Source: Paguma larvata
Taxonomy: Eukaryota > Chordata > Mammalia > Carnivora > Viverridae
Length of the DNA: 64,000 nucleotides
Direction: 5' to 3'
Assembly: GCA_030068075.1 (NCBI GenBank)
Contig: CM057823.1
Location: 13,550,485-13,614,484, forward strand
The notes beneath the pieces were generated by a model that did not search any database, had not been told where the DNA came from, and saw nothing but the letters and a program-made list of their open reading frames with translations. Each line of letters opens with the position of its first letter. Within the stretch, counting starts at the first letter, position 1. Shown piece by piece: positions 32,426 through 43,043 of this stretch. A program made the translations under genes and the position numbers.

Positions 32426-32637
32426 GGGATGCCTGGGTGGCTCAGTCGGTTAAGCATCCGACTTTGGCTCAGGTCACCATCTCGCGGTTTGTGGGTTCAA
32501 GCCCCACATCGGGCTCTGTGCCAACAGCTCAGAGCCTGGGGCTTGCTTCGGATTCTGTGTCTCCCTCTCTCTCTGCCCCTTCCCCGCCTATGCTCTGTCT
32601 CTCTCTCAAAAATAAATAAAATATTAAAACAAAAAAC
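32426..32637 (+). mobile_element. SINEC (felid type), first of a stacked pair
   Basis: A well-preserved copy: 'gggatgcctgggtggctcag', 'gtcggttaagcatccgactt', 'gttcaagccccacatcgggc', 'cttcggattctgtgtctccc', and an 'aaaaataaataaaatatt' tail. Left flank CTGAGTCTT (32417-32425) recurs after it at 32638-32646. It is closer to the felid SINE consensus than its neighbour, so probably younger. Confidence 0.97.
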
Positions 32638-32647
32638 CTGAGTCTTT

Positions 32648-32842
32648 GGGGGTGCCTGGATGGCTCAGTCAGTTGAACATCCAACTCTTGATTTCAGCTT
32701 GGGTCATGATCCCAGGGTCTTGGGATCAAGCCCTGCATTGGGCTCCATGCTAAGTGTGCTTGGGGTTCTCTCTCTCTCCCTCTCTCTCCCAAGGCCCCTC
32801 TCCCCTGCTCGCACTCTCTCTGTCTCTCTCAAAAAAAAAAGT
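32648..32842 (+). mobile_element. SINEC, second of a stacked pair, plus strand
   Basis: 'gggggtgcctggatggctca', 'gtcagttgaacatccaactc', 'ttgatttcagcttgggtcat', CT-rich domain, and a plain A10 tail. Its right flank (32843-32854, TTGAGTCTTTGG) repeats the same target word a third time. It is more diverged than the first copy and represents an older subfamily. Confidence 0.95.
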
Positions 32843-32854
32843 TTGAGTCTTTGG

Positions 32855-33095
32855 AAAAATATGTGTCACAATTTATGGCCAGTCACATTCCAAAGCAGCC
32901 TGTATATATGAGTTACTGCTTTCCCTGCTCTCAGTGTCTTGTGTGGGAGCTAATGTGCTACCCTATAATAAATGCTGTGATAAGGGTGCTTATGGGAACA
33001 TTTGGCTCAGGCTGCCTGACCCAGGCTTGGAGGATCAAAGAGGTCTGAGACAGCTGAGTCTGAAGGTCTAGCATGGTTGACCTAGCAGTGTAGAC
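32855..33095. other. Unique noncoding sequence
   Basis: No assignable feature. Confidence 0.4.
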
Positions 33096-33096
33096 A

Positions 33097-33136
33097 TATG
33101 TGTGTGCGTGTGTGTGTGTGTCTGTGCATGCATGTG
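33097..33136. repeat. (GT)n microsatellite, interrupted
   Basis: About 40 bp of alternating GT with GC and CT interruptions. Confidence 0.9.
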
Positions 33137-33199
33137 TATTTGGGGTTAGCTGGTGGGAGATAAGAATGGGCCAAATCCTGAAGGGCCTTGGGAACCATG

Positions 33200-33233
33200 T
33201 TCATTCATTCATTCATTTATTCATTCAATAAAT
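33200..33233. repeat. (ATTC)n simple repeat
   Basis: Six or so ATTC units with one TTTA interruption, followed by 'aataaatatgtattgtgctt', which resembles the end of an inverted MIR or L2. Confidence 0.85.
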
Positions 33234-33309
33234 ATGTATTGTGCTTCTATAACACCATGCACTATGACCAATACATGCTATGACAACTGGGTCTTTGTTT
33301 TGAGAGCAA

Positions 33310-33941
33310 GTGGTAGGCAGAATCTGAAATGGCTCCCAAGGCTTTCACCCTGTGGTCCCTTCAGTGTGGGCAGAGCCTGGGAACATGAAGGGATAGTACC
33401 CTCGTGTGATTGATTATATTATGTTACTTGGCAAAAGAGATTTTGCAGATGTAATGAGGCCTGCTAATCAGTTGGCTTTGAATTCATCAGAAAGGAAATA
33501 TCTGGGAATACCTGCATAATCACATGAGCCCATGAAATCTGAGTCTAGAGACCCCAGAGATTCGGTACATGAAAAGGGTTCATGCAAGCTTCTCCATTGC
33601 TGGCTTTGAATATCGAGGGAAGCCTAAAAGTAGTCAGTAGGAGCCAAGAGTGGCTCCCCACTGATAGCCAACAAGGACACAGGGACCTCAGACCTGTCAT
33701 CCCAAGGAAATAAATCTGTTAACAACCTGTATGGTCTTAGAATGGGACCCCACGTTTCAATGAGAATGCTCTCGGTCTTGATTTTGGTCTTGTGGTATTG
33801 TGACCAGTCACCATGCACAGACCAGGCACTCCATGCTCAGACTTCTGACCCATAGAACTGAGCTAATAAATACTTAGGTGTTGTTTTAAGCTGCTAAGTT
33901 TGTGATAAATTGTTATACACCAACAGAAAACTGACATAGGA
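33310..33941 (+). mobile_element. MaLR LTR, MLT1D-like, plus strand
   Basis: 'tggtaggcagaatctgaaat', 'tatgttacttggcaaaagag', 'attttgcagatgtaatgagg', 'ctgctaatcagttggctttg', 'gctggctttgaatatcgagg', 'ctcagacttctgacccatag', 'gagctaataaatacttaggt', 'gttgttttaagctgctaagt' and 'ccaacagaaaactgacata' give the full-length order of an MLT1D-type LTR. No internal region follows. Confidence 0.88.
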
Positions 33942-33944
33942 CAT

Positions 33945-34535
33945 TTCACCACCAATTCAGATTCGAGTAAGGAGAGAGCATCTCCTATGTGCTGGGGCAG
34001 TGTTGGGAATGTTCGTATATGCTGAACGATTTAATTATCCCTTTATCCTTCACTGATAATGCCACTTTTAGTTGACATCAGCTGCATACTCTTTCTCCAA
34101 CCTGAAGCAATTATGCTGTTTGGATAGTATCTTTAGAGCAACCAGTCTAAATCAAACAGCAATTCAACCACGCTTGCTGTGCTGGTTGCTGTAGAGAGGG
34201 ATGTATGGCCTAGGCCTAAGACAATTAGAACCAATGTTGAATGTCAGCCCAGTCAAAGTGAGGTCCAATAATTTTGCTCAATGATTGAGGAAGAGAGAAT
34301 CTCTACCTTACTCTGGGCACTGGGATGTGCAACCTGGGAGGCCTAGAAGGGTTGCTGCCATTTTTCTCCCAAGAAGAAAGCAAACAAAGAAGGGCAGAAA
34401 CAAGAGACTCAAAGAGAAATGCATCTGGAACCCTGATCGAACCGTGCCTGAAGGTTTTGCCCTCATGGACATTTTAGTAGCTGTGAGTTAAACCATTTCC
34501 TCTAGTCTGTAAGTCATTTCGAATTGGGTTTTCAG
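33945..34535. other. Unique noncoding sequence
   Basis: No assignable feature. Confidence 0.4.
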
Positions 34536-34539
34536 GTAT

Positions 34540-34705
34540 TTGCAAGTACAACCATCCTGATACATTATTATTCCTGTTGGACAGATGCCAAACTGAGATT
34601 CAAGGAAGTTATTCCCAGAGGTCACAAAGCTAGTTCACGGCAGAGTTGAGATTTAAAATCCAATCCTTTAGCCCCCGGTTCAGCACTCATTACATTATAC
34701 AAACT
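34540..34705 (-). mobile_element. MIR SINE fragment, minus strand
   Basis: 'ttattattcctgttggacag', 'atgccaaactgagattcaag', 'gaagttattcccagaggtca' and 'caaagctagttcacggcaga' are in inverted MIR order. Confidence 0.75.
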
Positions 34706-34884
34706 GTCTCACCCAATTTATCTTTGCCTCATCCTAACCAGTGAAGAATAGCTCTACTTTCCTAGGAAAAAGTCACTCCCGTCTTAGTGACTCTCCCCTT
34801 CTCAGTGCTACAAAGGAACCCCCAGCTTCACACATTGTTTCTGCATCTCAGTTTTCAGCACCATCCTATCTCAGTCTTTCCAAT

Positions 34885-34895
34885 CACTATTTCAT

Positions 34896-34936
<41 letters not shown>

Positions 34937-35113
34937 ATCTATCTATCAGAACACAAGTGGGGGAGGGGCAGAGAGAGAGAGAGTTCCACCCAAGCAGGCT
35001 CCACACTCAGTGTAGAGCCTGACACGCAGCTCCATCTCACAACCATGAGATCATGACCTGAGCCAAAATCCAGAGTCAAACACTCAACAAAACAAGCCAC
35101 CCAGGTGACCCCC
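34885..35113 (-). mobile_element. SINEC, minus strand, with TCTA-expanded tail
   Basis: The head end 'acaagccacccaggtgaccc' and 'ccatgagatcatgacctgag', with a GA-rich part, are clear. The place of the usual A/T tail is taken by the TATC microsatellite at 34897-34947. The copy is well diverged. Confidence 0.92.
34897..34947. repeat. (TATC)n microsatellite
   Basis: About 12 TATC units with one unit shortened near the right end, sitting at the 3' tail of the minus-strand SINE. It is likely polymorphic. Confidence 0.97.
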
Positions 35114-35566
35114 CGAACCATAATTTAAATCCAATAAGGCCAGCATATATCCAAAGAGAACACTCTCTTTTTTTTTTTCACTCATTGTTTTTCCCTTCAA
35201 TTAGTCAGGTCACAACACTGGGGCATTTGGAAATAGCACAGACCTTGGCGGTTCCGGGGAGAATGGGGGCATAGACCAGCACAGCCAGTAAGGAAAAGCT
35301 TAGTTGTCTCTAAACACCAAGGTAGCCCGTCTTGGTCTCTGAGGAAAATCTCAAGAGGTGGGCAGTGAGTAAACAAAAGAGAAGGCCCAGAAATAAATGA
35401 GGAGTCCCACTCTTTAGCAAGAAAATGTTCCATTAATCAATGTCAAGACACTCGCATCTCCCACGGGTCTGGCATCTAAAACAATATCAAGTAACCAAAT
35501 ACAAGTTCCTTCCTGTCAGTTGAAGGCAATAGTATGAGCAAATTAGCAAATATATCCATCAGCGGT

Positions 35567-35591
35567 AAAATAAATAAATAAATAAATAAAT
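35567..35591. repeat. (AAAT)n simple repeat
   Basis: Six AAAT units without a recognisable parent SINE. Confidence 0.9.
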
Positions 35592-36129
35592 CGATGGTTT
35601 AGATTTTACAAAAATAGGGAAAAGAATAGAACCGGCAGCAGATGTTGGGACATCCCTTTGCGGTGGTTCTGGGACGTGCTTGGTGCGAGGTGGGCATGTA
35701 TGGCTCTGAAGGCCTCTGCTGCTTTATTCTTCCGTGGAACACATGCACTGTACGGAGGACAGTGACAGAACAGAGACAGAATGAGGAATGGCCCTCGCGG
35801 CTCCTGAGCTGAGTCACAGGTGGACCTGGGGGAGGGGCAGGGCGTTGCTCTCCTCTTCTCCTTCTTTCATATTTTTTAAGAATATGACAACAGTTACAAG
35901 CCCTGTAGGAAACAAAACCCAGCACACTTTCTGGGGATTTGCATGTTCTTTGGGGGCCCAATAACTCCAAAGGATGCTTTGTCTTAAGAAAACTCACTAC
36001 CCTCTGGAGACAGGCCCACCTGGCACCCCTCTCAATGGACTGCAACGAAAGGGCATGAACCTGGCACTTCGCATTAGGGCAGCCGAGGTCGCTTTGAACT
36101 AACAAAGGGGGCCTTAAATCACGGAATGG

Positions 36130-36425
36130 AGTGTAGTCTCCTTCCGACATCTGGAATTTTAATGAGGTAGGGTCAGGCAGGCAGGGCCAGAAAGCAGGAT
36201 TTAGGACTCACAGCAAAGCTTTTTTGGAAGCATCTTAGTTGATTTTCCAAGCACATGGAAGGATTTTTGAGAATTAATTTGTTTTGTGGAGTAACAGAGA
36301 CCATTAGCAATAGCCGTTGCTAAAGTGTCTCCTCCTCCATAGATTTGGGAATGTACTAAAAATGTCCCCCCCTTTTAATGTAATCATCTCATTTATGCCT
36401 TTTATAAAGCCCAGCCTAAGTTTCA
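36130..36425. promoter_or_regulatory. Candidate conserved noncoding element
   Basis: Repeat-free, with homeodomain-like words ('gagaattaatttgttttg' at about 36270), 'ttagcaatagccgttgctaa' and 'cttttataaagcccagcct'. No frame. This is called on texture alone, so conservation is unproven. Confidence 0.25.
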
Positions 36426-36670
36426 GGCAAGCGCATGGCTCTCAGAGGCTGCCTGGTCCCCTCAGCTTCCTGGGCTGCTGCCACAGGTAGAGGGGGAACC
36501 ACAGCCCAGAACCGTTAGCCACTCACCCACCTCCCCTCTGAGCCTGCTTGCTCTTCTTGAATCTCATTCTGTCAGGAGACAAACTGGGAGCAGGCCACTT
36601 GCCCTGACCCATCCCCAATGCGCCATGATGGAAGGGCAGAAGGACTATCAAGAACCTATGCTTTCCCCTC

Positions 36671-36857
36671 TTTTTTTTTTTTAATGTTTATTTTTATTTT
36701 TGAAAGAGTGCAAATGGGGAGTGGGGGGGGGCACAGAGGCTCTGAAGCGGGCTCCATGCTGACAGCTGCAAGCCCGACGTGGGGCTTGAACTCTTGAACT
36801 ATGAGATCATGACCTGAGCCAAAGCTGGACACAACCAACAGAGCCACCCAGGCACCC
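36671..36857 (-). mobile_element. SINEC (felid type), minus strand
   Basis: T12 tail complement, GA/G-rich part containing a G9 run (36723-36731), 'cgggctccatgctgacagct', 'atgagatcatgacctgagcc' and 'cagagccacccaggcacccc'. Flanks are imperfect (CTTTCCCCTC before, TTTTCTCCTC after). Confidence 0.95.
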
Positions 36858-36859
36858 CA

Positions 36860-38070
36860 ATTTTCTCCTCCTGAGTTCAAGTTCTCACTGTGAAATGCTC
36901 TGTACCTCCAAAGTCAGCCCTCTCTTCCGTCTCTCATCTGTGTCCCAGACACTGCACGCAGTAAACAGCTTCCACAACAGGAATGCCCACAACGGGGCTG
37001 TGCTTGGTTTCCCCTTATGGAACCTCCTCTCTGCTCAGAGCATGCTATATTCTCTGCCCTGCAGCCCAGCTGGCTCACCCCTGCTGCAAGATTGCTCATC
37101 TTTAAGGGGCCTGAGGGGAGAGGGAAGGGGTCTAGAGGGGCAAGGGGCAGCCCATCCCCTGGTGAGGGTCCTTCAGGCCTCCAGGAGTGGGGGGAGTCTC
37201 AGAAGAGCAGGTGCAGGAAATGCTGGAGCATCTTTCTGGCCTCCCTCCCCACGGCCTCATCCCTGGTTCGACAGGGCGTGTCAGCTAAGCGGCAGGGTGC
37301 ACAACCCTCTTTCCTAGGCCTGAGTCAGGACAGCCATTTCCCTGCCTCCTGAATGGGTTCTGGGCTCTGGGGAACGTACAGTCCCTTCAACAAGAACCTC
37401 ATCCATTCCAAGAGTGATGATTCAAAGTTTAGGTAAATTCAAAACCATAAATGCCTGAAAATGCCAGCACTCTGGAAAGTGGCTCCTCCAAGGCTTTCAT
37501 TTGGTAGATGAGGAAATCGAGGCCCAGGATGGTTGGGAAAGAAAATGCACTTGCAACATTTCATGCAACCATTCACCTGACATTTGCATGCTTTTCAACC
37601 CGAGGCTCAGTTGCTGCATCTAGGTCTTTCCATTAAAAAAAATAATCATAATGAACAGATTTGTTGAGATGACTGAGGGTCTAGGTGGAGCAGTATAAAA
37701 AATTATCTAGCACAGATAGGAGCCGGGCCCAGGAGGAGAGAGGTCTGTTTCTCTACCACAGACAAAATGTGGTGGACAAAAGCAGATTATAATTGAGAGC
37801 ATGTTAACAAGGGCAACCAATTAAGCTAATTCTTGCTTTAGACACTCTCCGTCTGCCAGTGGAGTTTATCATATCATTTGTATGATTAAAGCAAAATCAA
37901 TGTCCTGGGCAGTTGCTGTGAATGTAGATATTTTTCAAATGGAAATGATAACTCTTTACATGTGAGTAGGAAATGAATAAGCAGGAAAACTGGTCCCTTC
38001 CAACAAGGACAATGCAGGTGACTACGGCCCTTAGGGAGCCAATAAAATTTCTATATGAATAAAACTAGTT
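36860..38070. other. Unique sequence
   Basis: The 140- and 111-codon plus-strand frames at 36895-37352 overlap in different phases and have no recognisable similarity. A small MIR-like piece ('gtagatgaggaaatcgaggc') lies at 37504-37525. The 3' half (37640-38050) is treated separately. Confidence 0.4.
37640..38050. promoter_or_regulatory. Candidate conserved noncoding element
   Basis: Dense in developmental-enhancer-like words: 'caaccaattaagctaattct' (37814-37833, two TAAT/ATTA homeodomain cores), 'tttgtatgattaaagcaaaa' (37877-37896) and 'atatttttcaaatggaaatg'. No repeat and no frame. Inference from texture, stronger than the other two candidates. Confidence 0.35.
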
Positions 38071-38087
38071 CTAATGTACCAGTTAAA

Positions 38088-38306
38088 GATTCTTTTTAAT
38101 TTTTTAAATTTTATTTATTTTTGAGAGACGGAGAGATAGGGTGAGAGCAGGGGAGGGGCAGAGAGAGAGGGAGACACAGAATCTGAAGCAGGCTCCAGGC
38201 TCTGAGCTGTCAGAAGAGCCGGACAAGGGACTTGAACTCATGAACCACGAGATCATGACCTGAGCCGATGTTAGATGCTTAACCAACTAAGCCACCCAGA
38301 TGCTCC
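38088..38306 (-). mobile_element. SINEC (felid type), minus strand
   Basis: T-rich tail complement, 'gcaggctccaggctctgagc', 'cacgagatcatgacctgagc' and 'ctaagccacccagatgctcc'. Flanks at 38075-38087 and 38307-38319 match at 11 of 13 positions. Confidence 0.95.
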
Positions 38307-38319
38307 TGTATCAATTAAA

Positions 38320-38970
38320 TGTTAAAAACAAGCTTTAAAAAATGCTTGTAACATAGTTAATAGAACAGTCTTATTAAGAATGCAGAGGCTCCCAGGAGAT
38401 TTTCCGAGCCATCGTCACACCATCGCCCCTCCAATGTCAGCACGGTACATTCTCCTTGCTCCCACAGAGATGGTTCATCTTTCTCTTCTCACTCTATCTA
38501 CAAATGTTTGTCTGGCTCCAGACTTTTCTAGCTTCTCATTTTCCTAGTAAGAATCCAACCCAAAGATAAATCATCAGAAGTACAGGGGAAGTTGGTTCTC
38601 ACCATCCATCCCATCGGCAAGCTGCTTGGGATAGTTGGGCTTCTCCATGGCAGGGATGTGAGCTTTGGAACATGCTATGGGAAGCCTGAAGCTTCCATCC
38701 TTTGCCAGCTTGGGTGGGAAGAGGAGCGCAGCTGGAGCTGAGCCCTGAGCCTCCCGCTCGGGCTGCATGCCCTCACTGGTAGTGACCGACTGTCCTCCTG
38801 ATTGGGTTTACATTCTCACTCTCTCCAAAGGCCACCCTAAGGTTTTCAGTAATACTGATTTTACAAATGCAAGCCTTCAACTATAATCCAGAGAAGCAAA
38901 TGTGGCTTGAATGTTTTTGAGGCAGCACTTTAGGAGATCTGTAGGCTAACCCTGATGCCAGTTACTTACT
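38320..38970. other. Unique noncoding sequence
   Basis: No assignable feature. Confidence 0.4.
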
Positions 38971-38974
38971 TAAG

Positions 38975-39195
38975 TATCAACATGTATTCAGTACCTGCCC
39001 TGTACCAGGCACTGTGCATATGAGCCGTGGGTAGGTCAGGTCCCCTGCTCTGTAAGAGTTTGAAATCTAGTGGTGAAGATGGACAAGCACATATTTCTAG
39101 CATATGATAATTGCAGTTATAAAGAATAAAGGACATTACAGGGACACAGAGGAAAGACCTTTTGCCTGTTCTGGATGAGGAAGCACATCTGAAGC
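38975..39195 (+). mobile_element. Ancient mammalian repeat (family not assigned)
   Basis: 'ttcagtacctgccctgtacc', 'aggcactgtgcatatgagcc', 'gagtttgaaatctagtggtg' and 'gacaagcacatatttctag' follow the same unassigned consensus as 24765-25160. Confidence 0.4.
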
Positions 39196-39464
39196 AGCTA
39201 GAACTGGCCCCGGAATAAGAGAATGGCTAAGAGTTTGGCAGGCAGAGGGGATGAGGTGTGGGTAGAGCAGGTTGTAGAGGGCATTTCCCTCGAGGACTCA
39301 GCACATGCTAACCCATTGTGGCAAGAAGTGCCATGAAAGCATGTGAGTTCTCTCCGCGCCCTCCCCCCCCCCCAATCTGGCTCCTTCCTACTCATCCTCA
39401 GATTTTGGTTTATAAAACAATTCCTCTGAGACACCTTCTCTTGCTATCCCCTCCACCTGTGGAG

Positions 39465-40285
39465 AGTTTTGTTAAAAACTGAGATATAGCGGGGCACCTG
39501 GGTGGCTCAGTTGGTTAAGTGTCGGACTCTTGATTTTGGCTCAGGTCATGATCTCATGGTTGGTGAGACTGAGCCTCACATGGGGCTCCGCGCTATCAGC
39601 ATGGAGCCTACTTGGGATTCTCTCTTTCTCTCTCTCTTTGCCCTTCCTCCGCTTGAGTTCTCTCTCAAAATAAATAAACATTAAGCAAATGAGATATAGG
39701 TGACATATTAAAATTGTATTACTTTCAGGTATACAACATAATGATTTCATATGTGTATATGTTGCAACGTGGTGGTCATAGTAAGTCTGGTTAATATCCA
39801 TAATCACACAGTTTCAAGTTTTTTCCTTGTGATGAGAACTTTTAAGACTACTTTCTTAGTAACTTTTGAAGACACATCACAGTGTTGTTAACTACAGTTG
39901 CCACGCTGTGCATTACATCCCCAAGACTTACCTTATAACCCAAGGTTTATTCATTTTGACCCCTTCACTATTTTGCCCATAGCCACCACTGCCTCTGGCA
40001 ACCACCAATCTGTTTTCTATATCTGTCAGTGGGTGTTTTTTTTTTTCTTCAGATTCCACATATAAGTGAGGCAATATGGTATTTCTCTTTCTCTGTCTGA
40101 CTTATTTCACTTAGGATAATGTCCTCAAGGTCCAGCCATGTCACAAATGGCAGGACTTTCTTCTTTTTTATGGTGAAGAAAATATATAAATACCACATCT
40201 TCTTTTCCACTCATCTGTTGATAGGCACTTAGGTTGTGCGTTGGCCATTGTGAACAATGCTGCAATGATCATGAACATGGTCTGT
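39465..40285 (-). mobile_element. LINE-1 3' end, minus strand, split by a SINE
   Basis: The left end is the L1 3' UTR complement ('gttttgttaaaaactgagat', continuing after the SINE as 'gacatattaaaattgtatta', 'gtatacaacataatgatttc'). The right end is the ORF2 C-terminus, where the minus strand reads IIAALFTMANAQPKCLS near 40230-40280. A SINE sits in it at 39490-39689. The L1 is about 600 bp without the SINE, 5'-truncated, and broken by stops. Confidence 0.88.
39490..39689 (+). mobile_element. SINEC (felid type) inserted into an L1, plus strand
   Basis: 'ggggcacctgggtggctcag', 'ggctcaggtcatgatctcat', 'catggggctccgcgctatca', CT domain and 'aaaataaataaacattaagc' tail. The L1-derived target TGAGATATAG is duplicated exactly at 39480-39489 and 39690-39699. 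Confidence 0.97.
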
Positions 40286-40289
40286 GAAT

Positions 40290-40425
40290 TCCGTTGTTGT
40301 AAGCTGCATGAAGACAAACCACTGTGTGTCTTGTCCATACTGTTAGCCCTAGTGCTGAGCACACTGGCATATGGAACACGGTGTGCAGTAATCTTTCAAG
40401 AAATATCTATTATACGATTAAATAA
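40290..40425 (+). mobile_element. LINE-2 3' end, plus strand
   Basis: 'gtaagctgcatgaagacaaa', 'tgtgtgtcttgtccatactg', 'ttagccctagtgctgagcac' and 'aagaaatatctattatacga' fit the L2 3' terminus. Confidence 0.6.
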
Positions 40426-40429
40426 AAAT

Positions 40430-42420
40430 TTCTACAGAAATCGCATTGTATCTGTTTTCCAATAGAAGCAGGAAAAAATTCTGCGATGTGCTCAAGAAGT
40501 TAGTGCCTAAATGCAAACTAAATAGCAAGCATCTGTGATTTCCACTATGTGAGATCTAGTTGGAAAAACAGGGGTCTCAAGACACAAGTCCTAAGAGCAA
40601 GCCCTGTCTCGGTCACTAAGGAGATCTATAATCTTTAAGGTACCTCCCTTCTCTGTAACGCATTTTCCTCCTCTGCCAAATGAAAGGTTTCAGAATTGTG
40701 TTCAAAGCTTGTTCCCATCCTCACCCAAGACTCCTCATTTGTTTACTGCAGTCCAAGGCAAAACCTGCATCCAGAATTTTTAATGCAACTGAAATCATGT
40801 TCGACCACTAACACTTTAGGAATCTTCTCTTTTGAAACACCTCCCTAAAAGATAAGCTTTCTTTTCTTGCCTTTCAAATAAAAGCTTCATATTGAGGCCA
40901 ATTGTCTAAGACAACTCGGGACTCATTCTCAGAGAGTTACCTGGCATGGCTGTGGATGTGGAGAGAACAGAAGTGATAGAGATTACTTGATTAACTGAGA
41001 GCAGAGGGATATTTGTGACCGTGCCATTCTGTTCCCTGGGACCCTGGGCATCACAACAGTGTGGTACTGAGGTTGGTACAGAGAGTGCAGCCTACTGGCA
41101 AACTCTAGACCCAAAGCACGTTCAATTCACTCAACTCCACTGTCACCCAAGGAGTTCATTTGAAACAAAACAAGCAAACAAAACCAACACACCACTATGT
41201 AACTGCAAACGTCTCCCGCTTATTGGGGAAAGCGCCATTGTACATGCCAAAACTACAGACATGACCTCTTATAGAGCCTATTGATGTTAGCACTAGATAT
41301 TTCACGTTAGGACTAGATTTGACAGATGGAAACTATTAGTTGAATGGGAAGCATTTGCCTCCTGGTGAAATTAAGGCACCTGCTATATTTAGGTTTTTGA
41401 AGTTCTTACACCCACACAGGGTACCTCTGGAACATGCGGTGCAGGTTAGACTACATCACCAACAAGACTTGAGACTAACGAGAATGCATATTTCCCATCT
41501 TCCCTCCAAAATTTACACATCAAACACTGATCTTAATGTGTTGCTAATGAAGCTAGAGCCTTGTCTAGATATTAGCCAACAACTTAGAGTACCTCCCCAA
41601 AAAGAAGGCCTTCCCTCAGAAGGGCTTATCTTAGGAAAGCTAACTTGTAATCTTAGACACTGAAACATAGCTGCTATTAGAGAATAATGCCACAATGGAA
41701 GTTTTAATGACTGGCCAAGAATATTGGAAAGGGGTAGAGGAATTGCCAGAAGCTGTTCGTGAGTCACCAGTGCTGTGGAGAGCAGAGCGTCCTGCCCCTT
41801 CTGGTCTGCATTCCCTCTGGCGAAAATGGGACCACTAACCACCTGTGACTTAAACATCTAACTTCTTTATTCAATTCTATACCCACTGGGCAACATTCTG
41901 ATATTGATTTGGGTTTTCAAATTAATTTCCATATTGGAAAGAGAATGTGCTAACCTGCCAACAAGAACTTTCAAGAACCTCCTAGGGAGATCTATTTCTC
42001 AATGATGAAAACTGATGATCTGCAATTTTGGTCTGTTACACAACATCTTGGAAGTTGGGCATGAATGAACCAGGCCCCCATGAGCAAAGAGAGTATCCCT
42101 GCATGAGCTGACGGAAAGTTTCTGAATCTTGTGGCAATGGCACCAGGAAGCAGGCATCCTGGGAAGCCGGCCTTGACACACTTCCTCATTGCAACACCAA
42201 GCTTCCAGTGGCCACGGGATGAATGGACCCTTGGCAGGATGTACATTCCAATGTGTCTTCTCTGAGAGGAAGTACATTTTCCAGAAGATTATCCAAGGGG
42301 ATGGCTGGCTGAGAAAGAACCGAACTCCCTATGCATAGGCAAGACGATACCATGATGCTCTCTGTGGGCTATAGGTTTCGTCATTTGTAATAAGAGGACC
42401 AAGCCAGAGCAATCGCCATG
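40430..42420. other. Unique noncoding sequence
   Basis: Two kilobases with no repeat I can name. Overlapping frames of 84-114 codons at 41340-42277 lie on both strands and show no similarity I recognise. Confidence 0.4.
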
Positions 42421-42424
42421 GAAC

Positions 42425-42622
42425 TCCGTAGATATTTATGCAGGGCCTACCATGTACAAGGTAGTGTGAGGGAGGTAGAGCAGAAATCAGGGACAAGTTT
42501 CTTTCCAGGAACTTTCGGTCTAAGAAAGGAGAGAAGATAATTTGTAGAAAAGAAAGTAGAAACTGGTATGCGCTATGGAAGATATCACTGAAATCCCATG
42601 AATAGCTCAGAGGACGAAATGT
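42425..42622 (+). mobile_element. Ancient mammalian repeat, left part (family not assigned)
   Basis: 'tagatatttatgcagggcct', 'accatgtacaaggtagtgtg', 'aggaactttcggtctaagaa' and 'tggtatgcgctatggaagat' follow the same unassigned consensus. The copy appears to continue at 42900 after an inserted MIR. Confidence 0.4.
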
Positions 42623-42624
42623 TA

Positions 42625-42870
42625 TTTATCTTATTTAGCAAACACTTATACAAAACTTAATATATACTGGGTGGTATTTTAAGCACTTATGTTAGCCCAC
42701 TTAATATTCCTAGTAATGTATGAGATAGGTACTATTATCCCTGTTTTACAGATAGGGAAACTAGGGCACAGACATATTAAGAAAGTTTACCAAAGTCCTG
42801 TAGCCAGGCAGTGGCAGAGCTGAGACACGCACCATGGAGGTCTGGTTCAGGAATCCTTGCTCTCCGCCAC
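42625..42870 (-). mobile_element. MIR SINE, minus strand
   Basis: 'agcaaacacttatacaaaac', 'taagcacttatgttagccca', 'gagataggtactattatccc', 'tgttttacagatagggaaac' and 'gtagccaggcagtggcagag' are in inverted MIR order. A good, near-complete copy. Confidence 0.9.
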
Positions 42871-42899
42871 CACCCTGCTGTCTTACAGCTGGCACCTGG

Positions 42900-43042
42900 A
42901 GAGACCCAAGGAGGCTTTCATGAAGGCAAAGATATTTACACATAGCCTTGAAGAGGGCGGACGGCTTTTGGATATGCAGACATGGAAGGAAGCACATTCC
43001 CGACAAAGTAAACAGTGTGAAGGCAGGGAGTCTAGCATGCTT
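42900..43042 (+). mobile_element. Ancient mammalian repeat, right part (family not assigned)
   Basis: 'acatagccttgaagagggcg', 'acatggaaggaagcacattc' and 'agtgtgaaggcagggagtct' continue the consensus ('gagcagagacctgaaggagg', 'gcattccaggcagagg', 'caaaggccctgaggc'). Confidence 0.4.
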
Positions 43043-43043
43043 G

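Larger units (their letters stand above)
35115..36665. other. Repeat-poor block with an AAAT run and a 183-codon frame
   Basis: Apart from (AAAT)n at 35567-35591, no repeat is recognised. The minus strand is open for 183 codons at 35599-36150, with a basic patch near the middle (ERRRRGEQR) and a proline run after it. I recognise no domain. Chance is the default reading. Confidence 0.4.

Noticed and set aside
34897..34947. Regularly spaced repeats considered as a CRISPR-like array
   Set aside because: It is a 4-bp microsatellite without spacers, in mammalian DNA.
36895..37352. 140- and 111-codon overlapping frames
   Set aside because: Two phases open over the same GC-richer DNA is what chance gives. 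No domain is recognised.
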